This document shows positions 40,887 through 49,121 of a stretch of DNA of 64,000 nt, piece after piece; positions within the stretch are counted from its first letter, which is position 1, and each line of letters begins with the position of its first letter. The position numbers and the translations under genes were made by a program. Origin of the DNA: JAOUGY01 sp963825585 (lineage in GTDB: Bacteria; Actinomycetota; Acidimicrobiia; Spongiisociales; ZC4RG35); NCBI GenBank assembly GCA_963825585.1, contig CAWGTX010000010.1:496001-560000 (forward strand), read 5' to 3'. The notes beneath the pieces were generated by a model. The model ran no database searches and was not told where the DNA came from. It saw nothing but the letters and a program-made list of their open reading frames with translations.

Positions 40887-42085
40887 AGGTGGTGCTCGCC
40901 TACTCGGGCGGCCTCGACACGTCGGTCATCCTGGCGTGGCTCATGGAGGAGTACGGAGCCGACGTGTACTGCTACACCGGCGACGTCGGCCAGGGGGAAG
41001 AAGTGGAGGAGGCGGTCACCAAGGCGATCGCCACCGGCGCGGTCGACGCCCGCGCCGAAGACCTCACCCTCGAGTTCGTTCGGGATGCGGTGTTTCCCGC
41101 CATCCGCGCCAACGCCGTGTACGAGAACTACTACCTGCTCGGGACCTCGCTGGCCCGGCCCATCATCACCCGCGGACTCATGCGGTACGCCAAGGAGGTG
41201 GGCGCCGACGCCATCGCCCACGGCGCTACCGGCAAGGGCAACGACCAGGTCCGCTTCGAGCTGTCGGCCTACGCCATGGATCCCGACATCAAGGTGATCG
41301 CACCCTGGCGGGAGTGGAGTCTCCGGGGACGGGCCGACTGCGTGGAGTACGCCCGCCAGCGCGGTATCCCCACTCCGGTAACCGCCGAGAAGCCCTACTC
41401 GATGGACGCCAACCTGCTCCACATCTCGTATGAGGGCGGCGTGCTCGAAGATCCATGGGAGGCTCCCCCCAAGGGCATGTTCAAGATGACCACCGATCCC
41501 GAACTGGCCGAGGACGCCCCGCAGTGGGTGACGGTCACCTTCGCCGAGGGCACCCCGGTGGCGATCGACGGCGACGAGCTCGGCCCCGTCGAGCTTCTCA
41601 CCAGGGCCAACCGGATCGCCGGCCGCCACGGCATCGGACGTATCGACATCGTCGAGAACCGGTTCGTGGGCATGAAGAGCCGCGGCGTCTACGAGACCCC
41701 GGGCGGCACCATCCTCCATCACGCCCACCGGGCGGTGGAGTCCATCACCCTCGACCGCGAAGTGGCCCACCTCCGCGACGAGTTGGTGCCGCGTTACGCC
41801 GAGATGGTCTACAACGGCTTCTGGTACTCGCCCGAACGCAAAGCCCTCCAGGCGTTCATGGACGAGATCCAAAAGCGCGTCAACGGCGAGGCCCGCCTCA
41901 AGCTCTACAAGGGTGCCACCACCATCGAAGGTCGGCGCTCCGACCACCACGACCTCTACGACCAGGCCACAGTCACCTTCGAGGAGGACGACGTGTACAA
42001 CCAGGCCGACGCCGCCGGCTTCATCCGGCTCAACGCGTTGCGCTTGAGGCGCCTGGCAGAGGATCGGCTGGGGGAGGGGGAATGA
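40883..42085 (+). CDS. argG: Argininosuccinate synthase
   Basis: A 400-residue enzyme joining citrulline and aspartate with ATP. It begins with the PP-loop motif VLAYSGGLDTSVILAWL and carries GATGKGNDQVRFEL and EGGVLEDPWE. Length fits the family. The start is ATG at 40883, inside the end of argR. A gap filled with GCAGAAC-type repeats separates it from argH. Confidence 0.97.
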   Translation: MKVVLAYSGGLDTSVILAWLMEEYGADVYCYTGDVGQGEEVEEAVTKAIATGAVDARAEDLTLEFVRDAVFPAIRANAVYENYYLLGTSLARPIITRGLMRYAKEVGADAIAHGATGKGNDQVRFELSAYAMDPDIKVIAPWREWSLRGRADCVEYARQRGIPTPVTAEKPYSMDANLLHISYEGGVLEDPWEAPPKGMFKMTTDPELAEDAPQWVTVTFAEGTPVAIDGDELGPVELLTRANRIAGRHGIGRIDIVENRFVGMKSRGVYETPGGTILHHAHRAVESITLDREVAHLRDELVPRYAEMVYNGFWYSPERKALQAFMDEIQKRVNGEARLKLYKGATTIEGRRSDHHDLYDQATVTFEEDDVYNQADAAGFIRLNALRLRRLAEDRLGEGE

Positions 42086-42086
42086 A

Positions 42087-42330
42087 AACGCAGAACGCAC
42101 AGCAGATGCAGAACGCAGAACGCCGAATGCAGAACGCTCAGAACCCCGGTACCAATGGCAACCGCGAGGTTGTATGAGCGTCAAGCCAGACATGACTCCT
42201 GGAGATCCTCACAAGCCAACGCTTCCCTCGGGAACAGGCACCGAAGTTCGCCCACCGGCTGGCTCAGCCGACCGGCTAGCCCGCCCGAGGTGCAGAAGGC
42301 GTTCTGCGTTCTGCGTTCTGCGTTCTGCAG
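42087..42330. repeat. GCAGAACG repeats in inverted orientation between argG and argH
   Basis: After the argG stop, 42087-42142 contains about five imperfect copies of GCAGAACGC. At 42301-42330 the complement GTTCTGC is repeated four times in tandem. The two blocks could pair over about 20 bases. The same GTTCTGC tract occurs in the family A repeats at 50.6 and 60.2 kb. Confidence 0.75.
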
Positions 42331-42373
42331 GGCGCTTTCCGGCCGCACTTCTCCACACCACGCAGGTGGTCCG

Positions 42374-43732
42374 ATGACCCTCTGGTCTGGCCGCTTCTCC
42401 GACGGGCCTTCGGAGTTGTTGTGGACCTACACGGTGAGCCACGCAGACCGCCGGTTGCTGGAGTTCGACGTGGAGGGCTCGATCGCCCACGTGGCGATGC
42501 TGCGTGACGTGCGGCTCATCACCCCCGACGAGCACGAGACCATCCATCGGGGCCTCTTGTCGATTCTGGCCGACGCCCGCGACGGGACCTTCGAGTTCAC
42601 CGAAGGTGACGAGGACGTCCACTCGGCGGTGGAGAGGCGTCTGGTCGAGCTGGTGGGCGAGGTGGGCGGCAAGCTCCACACGGGCAGGTCGCGCAACGAC
42701 CAGATCTCGCTCGACATCCGGCTCTACCTGCGAAGGGCCTGCGAGCTGCAGGCGGAGAGGCTGGCCGCTTTCGGCACGGCACTGATGGAACAGGCCGGAC
42801 GCCACGCCAACACGGTGGTCGCCTCGTACACACATCTGCAGCAGGCTCAGGCGGTGCCCTTCGGTCATCACCTGCTGGCGTACGCCTGGATGGCGGTCCG
42901 TGACCGGCAACGGTTCCTCCAACTGCAGGAGCGGCTGTCGGTATCACCGCTGGGTGCGGGCGCCTCGGGCGGTTCCAGCCTGCCGATCGATCCGATCGCC
43001 TCGGCCCGGCGGCTCGGGTTCGACGTCGTGTTCGCCAACTCGATGGACGCGGTCGGCTCGCGTGATCTCGCCGCCGAATACACGTGGTGCTGCGCCCAGA
43101 CCATGGTCGACCTGTCGCGGCTGTCCGAAGAGTTGATCATCTGGAGCACCACCGAGTTCGGGTGGGCGGGATACTCCGACGCCTTCACCACCGGCAGCTC
43201 GGCGCTCCCGCAGAAGAAGAACCCCGACATCGCCGAGCTCGCCCGCGGGAAGACCGCCGGCGCCATCGGCGATCTGATGGCGATGCTCACCCTGCAGAAG
43301 GGACTTCCGCTCACCTACAACCGTGACCTGCAGGAGGACAAGGAGCACGTGTTCCGCTCAGACGACACGTTGGCCGGGACCCTAGAGGCTCTGACCGGGA
43401 TGATCGCCGACGCCGACTTCCACCCTCCCGCTCCGTCGTCGTGGGTCACCGCCCTCGACCTGGCGGAAGCGCTGGTGGTGCGGGGAGTGCCGTTCCGGGA
43501 GGCGCACCATGCGGTCGGACGGTTGGTGTCGGCCCTCGTGGCCGGGGGGCGGGAGCTGGCCGACGCCACCGTCGAAGATCTGGACACCGCCGATCCGAGG
43601 TTCGTGGGCGACGACCTGACGCTGATCGATCCCTCAGTGTCGGTGGACCGTCGGGTGACGATGGGCGGCGGCTCGGTGGAGTCGGTGCACCGCCAGATCG
43701 AAGCCCTCCGTTACGCCTTCACGGTGAGGTAG
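42374..43732 (+). CDS. argH: Argininosuccinate lyase
   Basis: A 452-residue lyase giving arginine and fumarate. It begins MTLWSGRFSDGPSELLW. It has the KLHTGRSRNDQ motif, the THLQQAQAVPFGHHLLAY segment and the family signature GSSALPQKKNPD with its catalytic Ser. The start is ATG at 42374, with AGGTGG upstream. It is separated from argG by 288 bp of repeat DNA, so it may depend on readthrough or on its own promoter. Confidence 0.97.
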   Translation: MTLWSGRFSDGPSELLWTYTVSHADRRLLEFDVEGSIAHVAMLRDVRLITPDEHETIHRGLLSILADARDGTFEFTEGDEDVHSAVERRLVELVGEVGGKLHTGRSRNDQISLDIRLYLRRACELQAERLAAFGTALMEQAGRHANTVVASYTHLQQAQAVPFGHHLLAYAWMAVRDRQRFLQLQERLSVSPLGAGASGGSSLPIDPIASARRLGFDVVFANSMDAVGSRDLAAEYTWCCAQTMVDLSRLSEELIIWSTTEFGWAGYSDAFTTGSSALPQKKNPDIAELARGKTAGAIGDLMAMLTLQKGLPLTYNRDLQEDKEHVFRSDDTLAGTLEALTGMIADADFHPPAPSSWVTALDLAEALVVRGVPFREAHHAVGRLVSALVAGGRELADATVEDLDTADPRFVGDDLTLIDPSVSVDRRVTMGGGSVESVHRQIEALRYAFTVR

Positions 43733-43790
43733 AGCGGATAGCGAGGTCAGACCTGTGCGTCGCCTCGGCCATGGATCCAGCTCGTCGACG

Positions 43791-45497
43791 TCAGGCGACC
43801 CGGGCGGTTTCCTGCGGATGCGGTTCCAGCTCGACGTCCTGGATGGTGGCTCCGTTGACGGCGGAGGGCCTCGCCGGAAGCGTGAGACGGAACACGGCCT
43901 CGCCGTCGTGGGCGTACGCGAGGTCGCCGCCCATGAGTCGGGCGAGCTGGCGAGACACGGCCAGTCCCAGTCCCATGGCAGCGGTGATCCCCGGTCGCTC
44001 GTGGGCCCGCTCGTACGGCTGGAACACTCGGTCCCGATCGGCCGGTGACAGAGCAGGTCCCGAGTCGCGGACCTCTACCACCACCGCATCCGAGGTCGCC
44101 TCGACCACGACCCTGCGGGTGGCACCGCCGTAGCGGATGGAGTTCGACACCAGGTTCCGGAGGATTTGGCGCACCCTGAGCGGATCGGCCACCGCCTCGA
44201 TCGATTGCTCCGAGGGTTCGAAGTCGATGGGGTTCTCGACCTGTCCGATCACGGCCTTCACCGCCTCCGCCACGTCGATGAGCTCCGGCTGGACGGTGAC
44301 GGTGCCGATGTCGGCGCGGGCGCCCACCAGCAAGTCTTCCACCAGATGCGCCACCTCGGCTGACTGGTTGGCCACCAGTCCGAGCAGCTCGGCTCGCTCG
44401 GACTCCGAGTGCACCCGCCCGGACCGCAGCTCCTCGGTGAACCCGAGGACGGCCGTCAGCGGTGTCCGCAGTTCGTGGCTGATGGTGGCGATGAACTGGT
44501 CCTTCGCCTTCACCAGATCCTCCAGTGACTTGCTCGCCAGGCGCGCCTCGGTCACGTCCTTGAAGGCGATGAGGACGCTGCGGCCCGCCTCTGCCACCAG
44601 GATCTCCCCCTCCAGCACGATCGGCTTGCGGGCAAACGTGTTCATGCTGATCTCGAAACTGGCCGAGGTACTGCCGCTGTGGAGAGCAACGATCTGGTCG
44701 ATCCAACCCGACCTCGACTCCGGCGAAAGCCGGGTGTTCGAGACCTTCCCGATGAGCCTGGACGATTCCACGCCCAGGATGGCTCCAGCGGTGCGGTTCG
44801 CCCGCAGGCTGACCACGTGCGACACGATCTCGTCGACCAGATCGGGGGCGTGTTGCAGCACGGAGCGGACATCCGCCCCTTGCGGGATTCGCCGGTCGAG
44901 CAGTCGGAGGGCTTCCGTCCAGTCCTGCTCGATGAGTCCGACCGGGGCCGAGTCGAACAGGTCGCGGAAGCGGTCGTCGCTGCGGGCGGCGTTCTTCATC
45001 ACCATCGACACCGTCGCCACCCCCACCGAGAACGACGCCGCCATGATGATGGCGGTGGTGAGAGCGTCGGCATCCCCCAGGTTGTGCCGCCAGAAGAACG
45101 GGGTGGCGAACAGGACGATCGAGCCGCCCGCGATGTACGGGACGACGCGTTTCTTGACGAACGCCGAGCCGACCATGCCGATGTAGACGAGAGCGATGGA
45201 GGATCCGACGGCGGTGTCCGGTCGGCCGGCGAAGGCGAAGGATCCGATCACGCTGGCGGCACCCACCACCATCGCCGAGAAGGCGTTGGGGCGGCCCAGT
45301 GCCAGCTGGATGGCGAAGAAGGTGCCGGCGGCACCCGGCCCGATCATGTGGGCCAGGTAGGCGGCGTCGCCGGTGACGAGCCAGGCGACGGCGAAGCAGG
45401 CGACCGCGAAGGCCGCTACGACGGTGGAGTTGCCGATCACCAGTCGATGGAGCCGGTCAGGGTCGGCCGGAGCCCCGAACACGCGCGCTCGATTCAT
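43791..45497 (-). CDS. Membrane sensor histidine kinase (orphan)
   Basis: A 568-residue kinase. About six membrane segments span residues 20-170, a PAS-like region follows (about 190-330, ending VLIAFKDVTEARLASKSLEDL), then the HisKA box with the phospho-acceptor His in FIATISHELRTPLTAVLGF and the HATPase domain with N box RQILRNLVSNSIRYGG, VRDSGPALSP and GLGLAVSRQLARLMGG. All catalytic motifs are intact. No response regulator gene is adjacent, so its partner is elsewhere. The start is ATG at 45497. Confidence 0.9.
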   Translation of the reverse strand: MNRARVFGAPADPDRLHRLVIGNSTVVAAFAVACFAVAWLVTGDAAYLAHMIGPGAAGTFFAIQLALGRPNAFSAMVVGAASVIGSFAFAGRPDTAVGSSIALVYIGMVGSAFVKKRVVPYIAGGSIVLFATPFFWRHNLGDADALTTAIIMAASFSVGVATVSMVMKNAARSDDRFRDLFDSAPVGLIEQDWTEALRLLDRRIPQGADVRSVLQHAPDLVDEIVSHVVSLRANRTAGAILGVESSRLIGKVSNTRLSPESRSGWIDQIVALHSGSTSASFEISMNTFARKPIVLEGEILVAEAGRSVLIAFKDVTEARLASKSLEDLVKAKDQFIATISHELRTPLTAVLGFTEELRSGRVHSESERAELLGLVANQSAEVAHLVEDLLVGARADIGTVTVQPELIDVAEAVKAVIGQVENPIDFEPSEQSIEAVADPLRVRQILRNLVSNSIRYGGATRRVVVEATSDAVVVEVRDSGPALSPADRDRVFQPYERAHERPGITAAMGLGLAVSRQLARLMGGDLAYAHDGEAVFRLTLPARPSAVNGATIQDVELEPHPQETARVA

Positions 45498-45536
45498 GCA
45501 CTGTGCATCGGCACATCGGGGCGTGAAACCTGAGGG

Positions 45537-46199
45537 TCAGGTAGGGATTCTCTGATCGCCGTCGGTGTCGTCGACGCTCACCTCGACGGCGGCCGAGTCC
45601 TGGCGAAGGTCGATGGTGATCTGCGGTTCTTCGACGAGAGCCGGTTGGGCGATTCCGAACGGCAGCGGACGCCACATCCGGGCGATCATCAGAGCCGGCA
45701 GCAGCAGATAGGGCGTGTTGGCGGCGAGATAGAAGGCTGTATTGGGCTCGACGCATCCCGCGCACAACGCCGGATCGGCCCACCCACTCGTCGCCATCCG
45801 CCCGAACACACCCTCCGCCATGTAGGTGATCATTCCGTGCGTGAGGGCTCCTCCGTACACCAGTCCGAGTGGGCGGATTCCGTTCCAGCCCTTGAGGAAC
45901 CCGAGCACGAAGATCACGTAGGTGGGGAGCCACACGAACGCCGAGATCCAGGCGGACACTCGTACCTGGGGTGGGTTGAGGATGAGGAGCGGGTCGGCCA
46001 CGCTGGCGTAGGTGTCGTAGATGAAGCGTTCGACCGGGTAGCCGCTCGTGGGATCGAGGCTTCCGTTGAGGCCGTTCACCGAATCGGTCACGATCGATGT
46101 GACGATGAAGGCGCCGAACGCCACCACGAAGAACCAGTCGCGTGGTCTCGCCGCGATCGGTGTTCCTCTCACCTTCTCCGTCACCGTTGCGTTGCGCAT
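45537..46199 (-). CDS. EXPERA-like (TMEM97/emopamil-binding family) membrane protein
   Basis: A 220-residue protein with four hydrophobic segments: RDWFFVVAFGAFIVTSIV near residue 25, then around 85-105 (AWISAFVWLPTYVIFVLG), 112-130 (IRPLGLVYGGALTHGMITYM) and 155-180 (NTPYLLLPALMIARMW). The pattern of acidic and aromatic residues around the segments resembles the EXPERA domain. The tail is acidic. Substrate unknown. The start is ATG at 46199, preceded by a TACTGT hexamer at the leaderless spacing. Confidence 0.65.
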   Translation of the reverse strand: MRNATVTEKVRGTPIAARPRDWFFVVAFGAFIVTSIVTDSVNGLNGSLDPTSGYPVERFIYDTYASVADPLLILNPPQVRVSAWISAFVWLPTYVIFVLGFLKGWNGIRPLGLVYGGALTHGMITYMAEGVFGRMATSGWADPALCAGCVEPNTAFYLAANTPYLLLPALMIARMWRPLPFGIAQPALVEEPQITIDLRQDSAAVEVSVDDTDGDQRIPT

Positions 46200-46205
46200 G
46201 GCGGC

Positions 46206-46211
46206 ACAGTA
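46206..46211 (-). promoter_or_regulatory. -10 hexamer of a probable leaderless transcript (EXPERA-like gene)
   Basis: On the minus strand TACTGT ends 6 nt before the ATG at 46199; no Shine-Dalgarno sequence lies between them. Confidence 0.5.
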
Positions 46212-46264
46212 GAGGATCGCGGGTGTCGCCGGCCGTCCAGGAGGCAGATCCGGATCAGGCGGCG

Positions 46265-47203
46265 CTAGATCAGCGTGATCAGGATCGGGTAGGTGAGCAG
46301 CAGTACCACGCCTTCGGAACGGGCCAACCGGTCGCGACCGGCCGTCGCCAACACGCCTGTGAGGATCGTCACCGCCAGCATGGCGAGCAGGGGGCGGGTG
46401 AACGACTCGTCGAAGGCACCGTTTCCCACCACGCCGGCGACACCTCCCACCGCCAGGGCGTTGAACAAGTTCGAGCCGAGCACGTTGCCGAGCACGATGT
46501 CGTTCTCGTTGCGGCGCGCAGCCGCCACCGCGGTGGCCAGTTCGGGGAGCGACGTTCCCACCGCCACCAAGGTGATGCCGATCATCGCTTCCGAGACGCC
46601 GAGGTCGGTGGCGATCTGCTGGGCACCGGTCACGAGCAGTTGTGCTCCCAGCAGGGTCACGGCCAGTGAACCCAGCCCGAAGCCGATCTCCCGCCCGGGT
46701 CGCATCACACCTTCGATCAACTCGTCGATCTCGGCGGCCACCGTCGGGTCGGTGTCTCTCGACCAGCGCACCAGGAGTGTCAGTGCCACCGGGAGCGATA
46801 CGAGGAGTGCGGCCCCCTCCCACCGTGACAGGCTGGCGTCCCATGCAAAGGCGCTGACCAGCACGGAGGCGACCAGCACCAGCGCTCCTTCCCGTTTCAG
46901 GACGGGACGGAGGTCGACGATGGGCGTGAGCACGACACTCAACCCCAACACCAGCGCCAGGTTGGCGACGTTGGAACCGACGATGTTGCCCATCGCCAGG
47001 TCGAGCCCACCCGGTCGGCCGGCGGCCAGTCCCGACACCAGCATCTCGGGCAGTGAGGTGCCGAGACCCACCACCACGGCGCCGATCAGGATGGGCGAGA
47101 GACCGGAGACGCGAGCGAGCCGTGCCGCCGCCAGAACGAGCCGGTCGGCGGCGACGGTCAGCAGTACCAGGCCTGCGACAACGGTCACACCGTCGACGAA
47201 CAC
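46265..47203 (-). CDS. Calcium/sodium antiporter (CaCA, YrbG type)
   Basis: A 312-residue membrane exchanger with about ten hydrophobic segments and the two inverted alpha repeats GAVVVGLGTSLPEMLVSGLA and TLVAVGTSLPELATAVAAAR, followed by DIVLGNVLGSNLFNALAVGG. GTG at 47203 is chosen because TAGGGT lies 7 nt before it in leaderless style; an in-frame ATG at 47233 would place that hexamer within the gene. It is divergent from the dehalogenase-like gene 60 bp away. Confidence 0.93.
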   Translation of the reverse strand: MFVDGVTVVAGLVLLTVAADRLVLAAARLARVSGLSPILIGAVVVGLGTSLPEMLVSGLAAGRPGGLDLAMGNIVGSNVANLALVLGLSVVLTPIVDLRPVLKREGALVLVASVLVSAFAWDASLSRWEGAALLVSLPVALTLLVRWSRDTDPTVAAEIDELIEGVMRPGREIGFGLGSLAVTLLGAQLLVTGAQQIATDLGVSEAMIGITLVAVGTSLPELATAVAAARRNENDIVLGNVLGSNLFNALAVGGVAGVVGNGAFDESFTRPLLAMLAVTILTGVLATAGRDRLARSEGVVLLLTYPILITLI

Positions 47204-47210
47204 GGCCCGG

Positions 47211-47216
47211 ACCCTA
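47211..47216 (-). promoter_or_regulatory. -10 hexamer of a probable leaderless transcript (antiporter gene)
   Basis: On the minus strand TAGGGT ends 7 nt before the GTG at 47203. It faces the divergent hexamer at 47250-47255. Confidence 0.45.
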
Positions 47217-47249
47217 CTGCCCATGCGCCCCATTGCCTCATCGGGCGGG

Positions 47250-47255
47250 TAGCGT
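47250..47255 (+). promoter_or_regulatory. -10 hexamer of a probable leaderless transcript (dehalogenase-like gene)
   Basis: TAGCGT ends 7 nt before the GTG at 47263; no Shine-Dalgarno sequence lies between them. Confidence 0.5.
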
Positions 47256-47262
47256 CATCGCC

Positions 47263-48144
47263 GTGGGACTCCTGCGTTCAGATCCGTGGCCGGCGAAGAA
47301 ACACGTCGAGATCCTGGGCGCCCGGATGGCGTACGCCGAGTCCGGGCAGGGTCGGCCCATCGTGTTCTTCCACGGCAACCCGACCTCGTCGATCATGTGG
47401 CGGTCGGTGCTACCCGAGGTGTTTCGCCGCGGCCGCTGCATCGCCGTCGACCTCATCGGAATGGGGGATTCCTCGAAAGTGGGGAGTGGTGCCACGGCCT
47501 ACCGTTTCCTCGATCACCGGACCTACGTCGATGCGTTCATGTCGGTGCTCGGCATCGAATCCGACGTGATCCTCGTAGGTCACGAGTGGGGTGCCGCTCT
47601 CATGTTCGACTGGGCGGCCCGGCACCCCAACGCCGTGGCGGGACTCGTGTACATGGAGGCGCTGGTCATGCCACTGGAGTGGGACGACTGGCCTGAAGGG
47701 TCCCGCTCGATCCACGGCGCCCTGCGTTCGGAGGCGGGAGACGAGCTGGTTCTCGCCAAGAACCTGGTGGTGGAGCGTCTCCTTCCGGCCACCGTCATAG
47801 AGCCGATCCCTGACCCGGTGATGGAGGAGTACCGGCGACCGTACGCATCCGTCGGCGAGGATCGTCGGCCGACGCTCACCCTGGCGCGGGAAGTGCCTAT
47901 CGGAGGCGAACCGAGGGCGGTGGCAACGGTCGTGTCGGGATACCAGAAGTGGCTCGAGCGGGCTGCGGTCCCCAAGCTGTTCATCAACGGGGCACCCGGC
48001 TATCTCCTGGTCGGTCGTCAACGCGAGGTGTGTCGCCGGTTCCCGAACCAGACCGAGGTGACCGTCCCGGGGCTGCACCACCTGCCCGAGGATTCCGGCC
48101 CGGCGATCGGCCGGGCGATCGCCAAATGGCTCGACCGGTTGTGA
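47263..48144 (+). CDS. Haloalkane dehalogenase-like alpha/beta hydrolase with Glu at the nucleophile site
   Basis: A 293-residue alpha/beta hydrolase closest in style to haloalkane dehalogenases, with the oxyanion and halide Asn motif FFHGNPTSSIMWR, DLIGMGDSSK, the nucleophile elbow VGHEWGAAL and the C-terminal His in GLHHLPEDSG. In dehalogenases the elbow reads H-D-W-G with Asp as nucleophile; here residue 108 is Glu (GAG). The neighbouring halide-binding Trp is kept. Activity is therefore uncertain: a different reaction or loss of dehalogenation is possible. The start is GTG at 47263. Confidence 0.85.
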   Translation: MGLLRSDPWPAKKHVEILGARMAYAESGQGRPIVFFHGNPTSSIMWRSVLPEVFRRGRCIAVDLIGMGDSSKVGSGATAYRFLDHRTYVDAFMSVLGIESDVILVGHEWGAALMFDWAARHPNAVAGLVYMEALVMPLEWDDWPEGSRSIHGALRSEAGDELVLAKNLVVERLLPATVIEPIPDPVMEEYRRPYASVGEDRRPTLTLAREVPIGGEPRAVATVVSGYQKWLERAAVPKLFINGAPGYLLVGRQREVCRRFPNQTEVTVPGLHHLPEDSGPAIGRAIAKWLDRL

Positions 48145-48148
48145 CCCC

Positions 48149-49072
48149 ATGTTCGTGATAGCAGTGGCCGGCCTGGCGCTGGCGGTGGCCTCGATCGCCG
48201 CCTTCTTCGGTGAGTTCTGGTGGCCACTCGACCTGTTGGCCAACTTCCGACCCCAGTTCGGTGTCGCCCTCGCCGCGGCCGCCGCCCTCTTGGGGTTGGG
48301 TCGCTGGCGGCGGAGCGCCGGCATCGTTGCGGTTGCGGCGGTGATCAACCTCGGCCTGGTCGGGTGGTTGTGGATCCCGCCATCGGTGGAAGCGCCGGCC
48401 TCCGCCGACCCGCTGCGGGTGTTGTCGTTCAACGTGCTCGCCGCCAACGAGAACTACGACGAGGTGATGGCCCATATCGCAGAGGTCGATGCCGACATCG
48501 TGTTCCTCCACGAGTCGAGCCTGCCCTGGGAGGAGGCCGCCGACGGTGCCGACATGGGGTACCGGGTGGTCAAGACACGCAACGACGACCACATCTTCGG
48601 GACGTTGGTGTTGGTGAAGGGCGAAGCCCGGGTCGAGAGCTTCGGATTCACCACCCGCGAGCCGCGTTCGGTCGAAGTCATCTACACCCTCGACTCGGGG
48701 AAGGAGGTGGCGGTGCTCGGGTTGCATCCGGTGGCCCCGGTGAGCGAACGGGATTCCGGGCTGCGCGATGCCCAGATGGCGTTCGCCGCCAACTGGGCAT
48801 CCGACCAGTCCCTACCCACCGTCGTCGCCGGCGACTTCAACGCCTCACCGTGGTCGCACGCCTTTCGGTCGTTGCTGACCCGCGGCGATTTGCGTGACTC
48901 TCAGCGTGGATTCGGTCTGCAGCAGTCGTTCCCGGTGTCGTCCAACCTCGTGTTCCGGATCGTCATCGACCACGTCGTCGTGTCGGATGACATAGAAGTG
49001 GTGGAGCGGCGTCTCGACGACCCGATCGGTTCGGACCACTTCCCGGTGGTGGTGGACCTGCTGGTTGGATGA
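48149..49072 (+). CDS. Membrane-bound endonuclease/exonuclease/phosphatase family protein
   Basis: A 307-residue protein with three N-terminal hydrophobic segments (residues 1-22, about 38-52 and 58-78) and a C-terminal EEP domain. Catalytic motifs are LSFNVLAANENYDEV, the metal Glu in FLHESSLPW, the Asp/Asn pair GDFNASPW and the final IGSDHFPVVVDL. Related proteins are phosphodiesterases or lipid/DNA nucleases; the membrane anchor suggests a substrate near the membrane. The start is ATG at 48149, 4 nt after the preceding stop. Confidence 0.88.
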   Translation: MFVIAVAGLALAVASIAAFFGEFWWPLDLLANFRPQFGVALAAAAALLGLGRWRRSAGIVAVAAVINLGLVGWLWIPPSVEAPASADPLRVLSFNVLAANENYDEVMAHIAEVDADIVFLHESSLPWEEAADGADMGYRVVKTRNDDHIFGTLVLVKGEARVESFGFTTREPRSVEVIYTLDSGKEVAVLGLHPVAPVSERDSGLRDAQMAFAANWASDQSLPTVVAGDFNASPWSHAFRSLLTRGDLRDSQRGFGLQQSFPVSSNLVFRIVIDHVVVSDDIEVVERRLDDPIGSDHFPVVVDLLVG

Positions 49073-49109
49073 GGCCATACGGCCGTCAACGGAGATCGGG
49101 TTCCTGCGA

Positions 49110-49115
49110 TACGCT
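49110..49115 (+). promoter_or_regulatory. -10 hexamer of a probable leaderless transcript (aminopeptidase gene)
   Basis: TACGCT ends 6 nt before the ATG at 49122. The preceding GCGA resembles the sequence before the DUF2855 gene. Confidence 0.5.
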
Positions 49116-49121
49116 CCGGGG

